64,000 nt of DNA from Desulfobulbus alkaliphilus (lineage in GTDB: Bacteria; Desulfobacterota; Desulfobulbia; Desulfobulbales; Desulfobulbaceae), in contig NZ_JAFFQC010000017.1 in NCBI RefSeq assembly GCF_016918545.1, positions 22,624-86,623 of the forward strand, in the 5' to 3' direction. Shown here piece by piece: positions 63,916 to 64,000 of this stretch (positions are counted from its first letter, which is position 1; each line of letters opens with the position of its first letter). The notes below the pieces were generated by a model, which was not told the DNA's origin, ran no database searches, and worked only from the letters and a program-made list of their open reading frames with translations. The position numbers and the translations under genes are program-made.

Positions 63916-64000
63916 AGGATCGGCGGCGACCTACTCTCCCACATAGTTTCCCATGCAGTACCATCGGCGCTGAAGAGCTTAACTTCCGTGTTCGGAATGG
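63916..64000 (-). rRNA. rrf: 5S ribosomal RNA, 3' part (continues beyond window)
   Basis: The minus strand reads CCATTCCGAACACGGAAGTT, then AAGCTCTTCAGCGCCGATGG and GTGGGAGAGTAGGTCGCCGC near the 3' end, the conserved bacterial 5S core. About 85 of roughly 117 bases are present; the 3' end is near 63916. The remaining rRNA operon lies outside to the right. Confidence 0.95.

Overview
This 64 kb window looks like chromosomal DNA of a strictly anaerobic Desulfobacterota bacterium, most likely a sulfate reducer near the Desulfobulbales. That placement is an inference from gene content, with no marker phylogeny. The supporting content is an Orp-type ('orange protein') locus, a class I hybrid cluster protein under an HcpR-like regulator, a 2-oxoacid:ferredoxin oxidoreductase joined to Hdr/Flp-type electron-transfer proteins, Na+-NQR, glutaconate-type CoA-transferase and a selenocysteine-type HdrA. 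No dsr, apr or qmo genes are present.

Layout. 1-3.0 kb: 3' part of a hydantoinase/5-oxoprolinase fusion, a truncated MFS transporter and a secreted L,D-transpeptidase. 3.6-10.1 kb: a Cache-domain protein, the hcpR-hcp nitrosative/redox stress operon (hcp, small siroheme reductase, ferredoxin, short ORF, shikimate kinase-like gene) and a VanY-type peptidase. 10.2-16.1 kb: minus-strand Orp locus (three NifX-like proteins, two MinD/Fe-S ATPases, a receiver-like protein, DUF5320 protein, sigma-54 activator). 16.4-17.5 kb: lrgAB. 17.6-23.1 kb: GH65, OtsB, TreT-like glycosyltransferase and DUF5752. 23.4-26.3 kb: a hybrid histidine kinase broken by two single-base G-run indels. 27-33.2 kb: a Cys-rich small protein, CoA-transferase A/B and a giant DUF3683 FAD/Fe-S dehydrogenase. 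33.4-40.6 kb: apbE and nqrABCDEF plus an NqrM-like protein. 40.9-51.4 kb: korDABC, two large Fe-S/flavin proteins and hdrA. 51.6-63.6 kb: LEA-like protein, thioesterase, DUF4416, TauE/SafE exporter, HDAC-like protein, nitroreductase, PfkB kinase, HNH protein, a hybrid kinase with its own solute-binding protein, and a small hypothetical. The window closes with the 3' part of a minus-strand 5S rRNA and its terminator.

Three signals stand out. First, hdrA contains an in-frame UGA exactly where homologues carry the second Cys of a CxxC pair, followed 27 nt later by a SECIS-like stem-loop, so the two apparent ORFs are probably one selenoprotein of 809 residues. Second, a previously unannotated 218-bp interspersed element has 13-bp terminal inverted repeats (CCTGAATCCGTGA), 5-bp target duplications and a 38-bp internal hairpin. 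Six full-length copies, two internally deleted copies, one copy interrupted by a second insertion and seven solo ends lie in this window. Third, these elements sit at gene 3' ends; several genes take their stop codon from the element end or have it inside the target duplication. The hairpin mismatches are nearly all G-U wobbles on one strand and one copy shows paired substitutions, which suggests a structured RNA or a constrained single-stranded DNA.

The metabolic genes fit together. The CoA-transferase and DUF3683 dehydrogenase would handle 2-hydroxy or dicarboxylic acids. Kor would oxidise 2-oxoacids with ferredoxin, the Hdr/Flp proteins would exchange electrons among ferredoxin, NAD(P)H and thiol carriers, and NQR would turn NADH oxidation into a sodium gradient.
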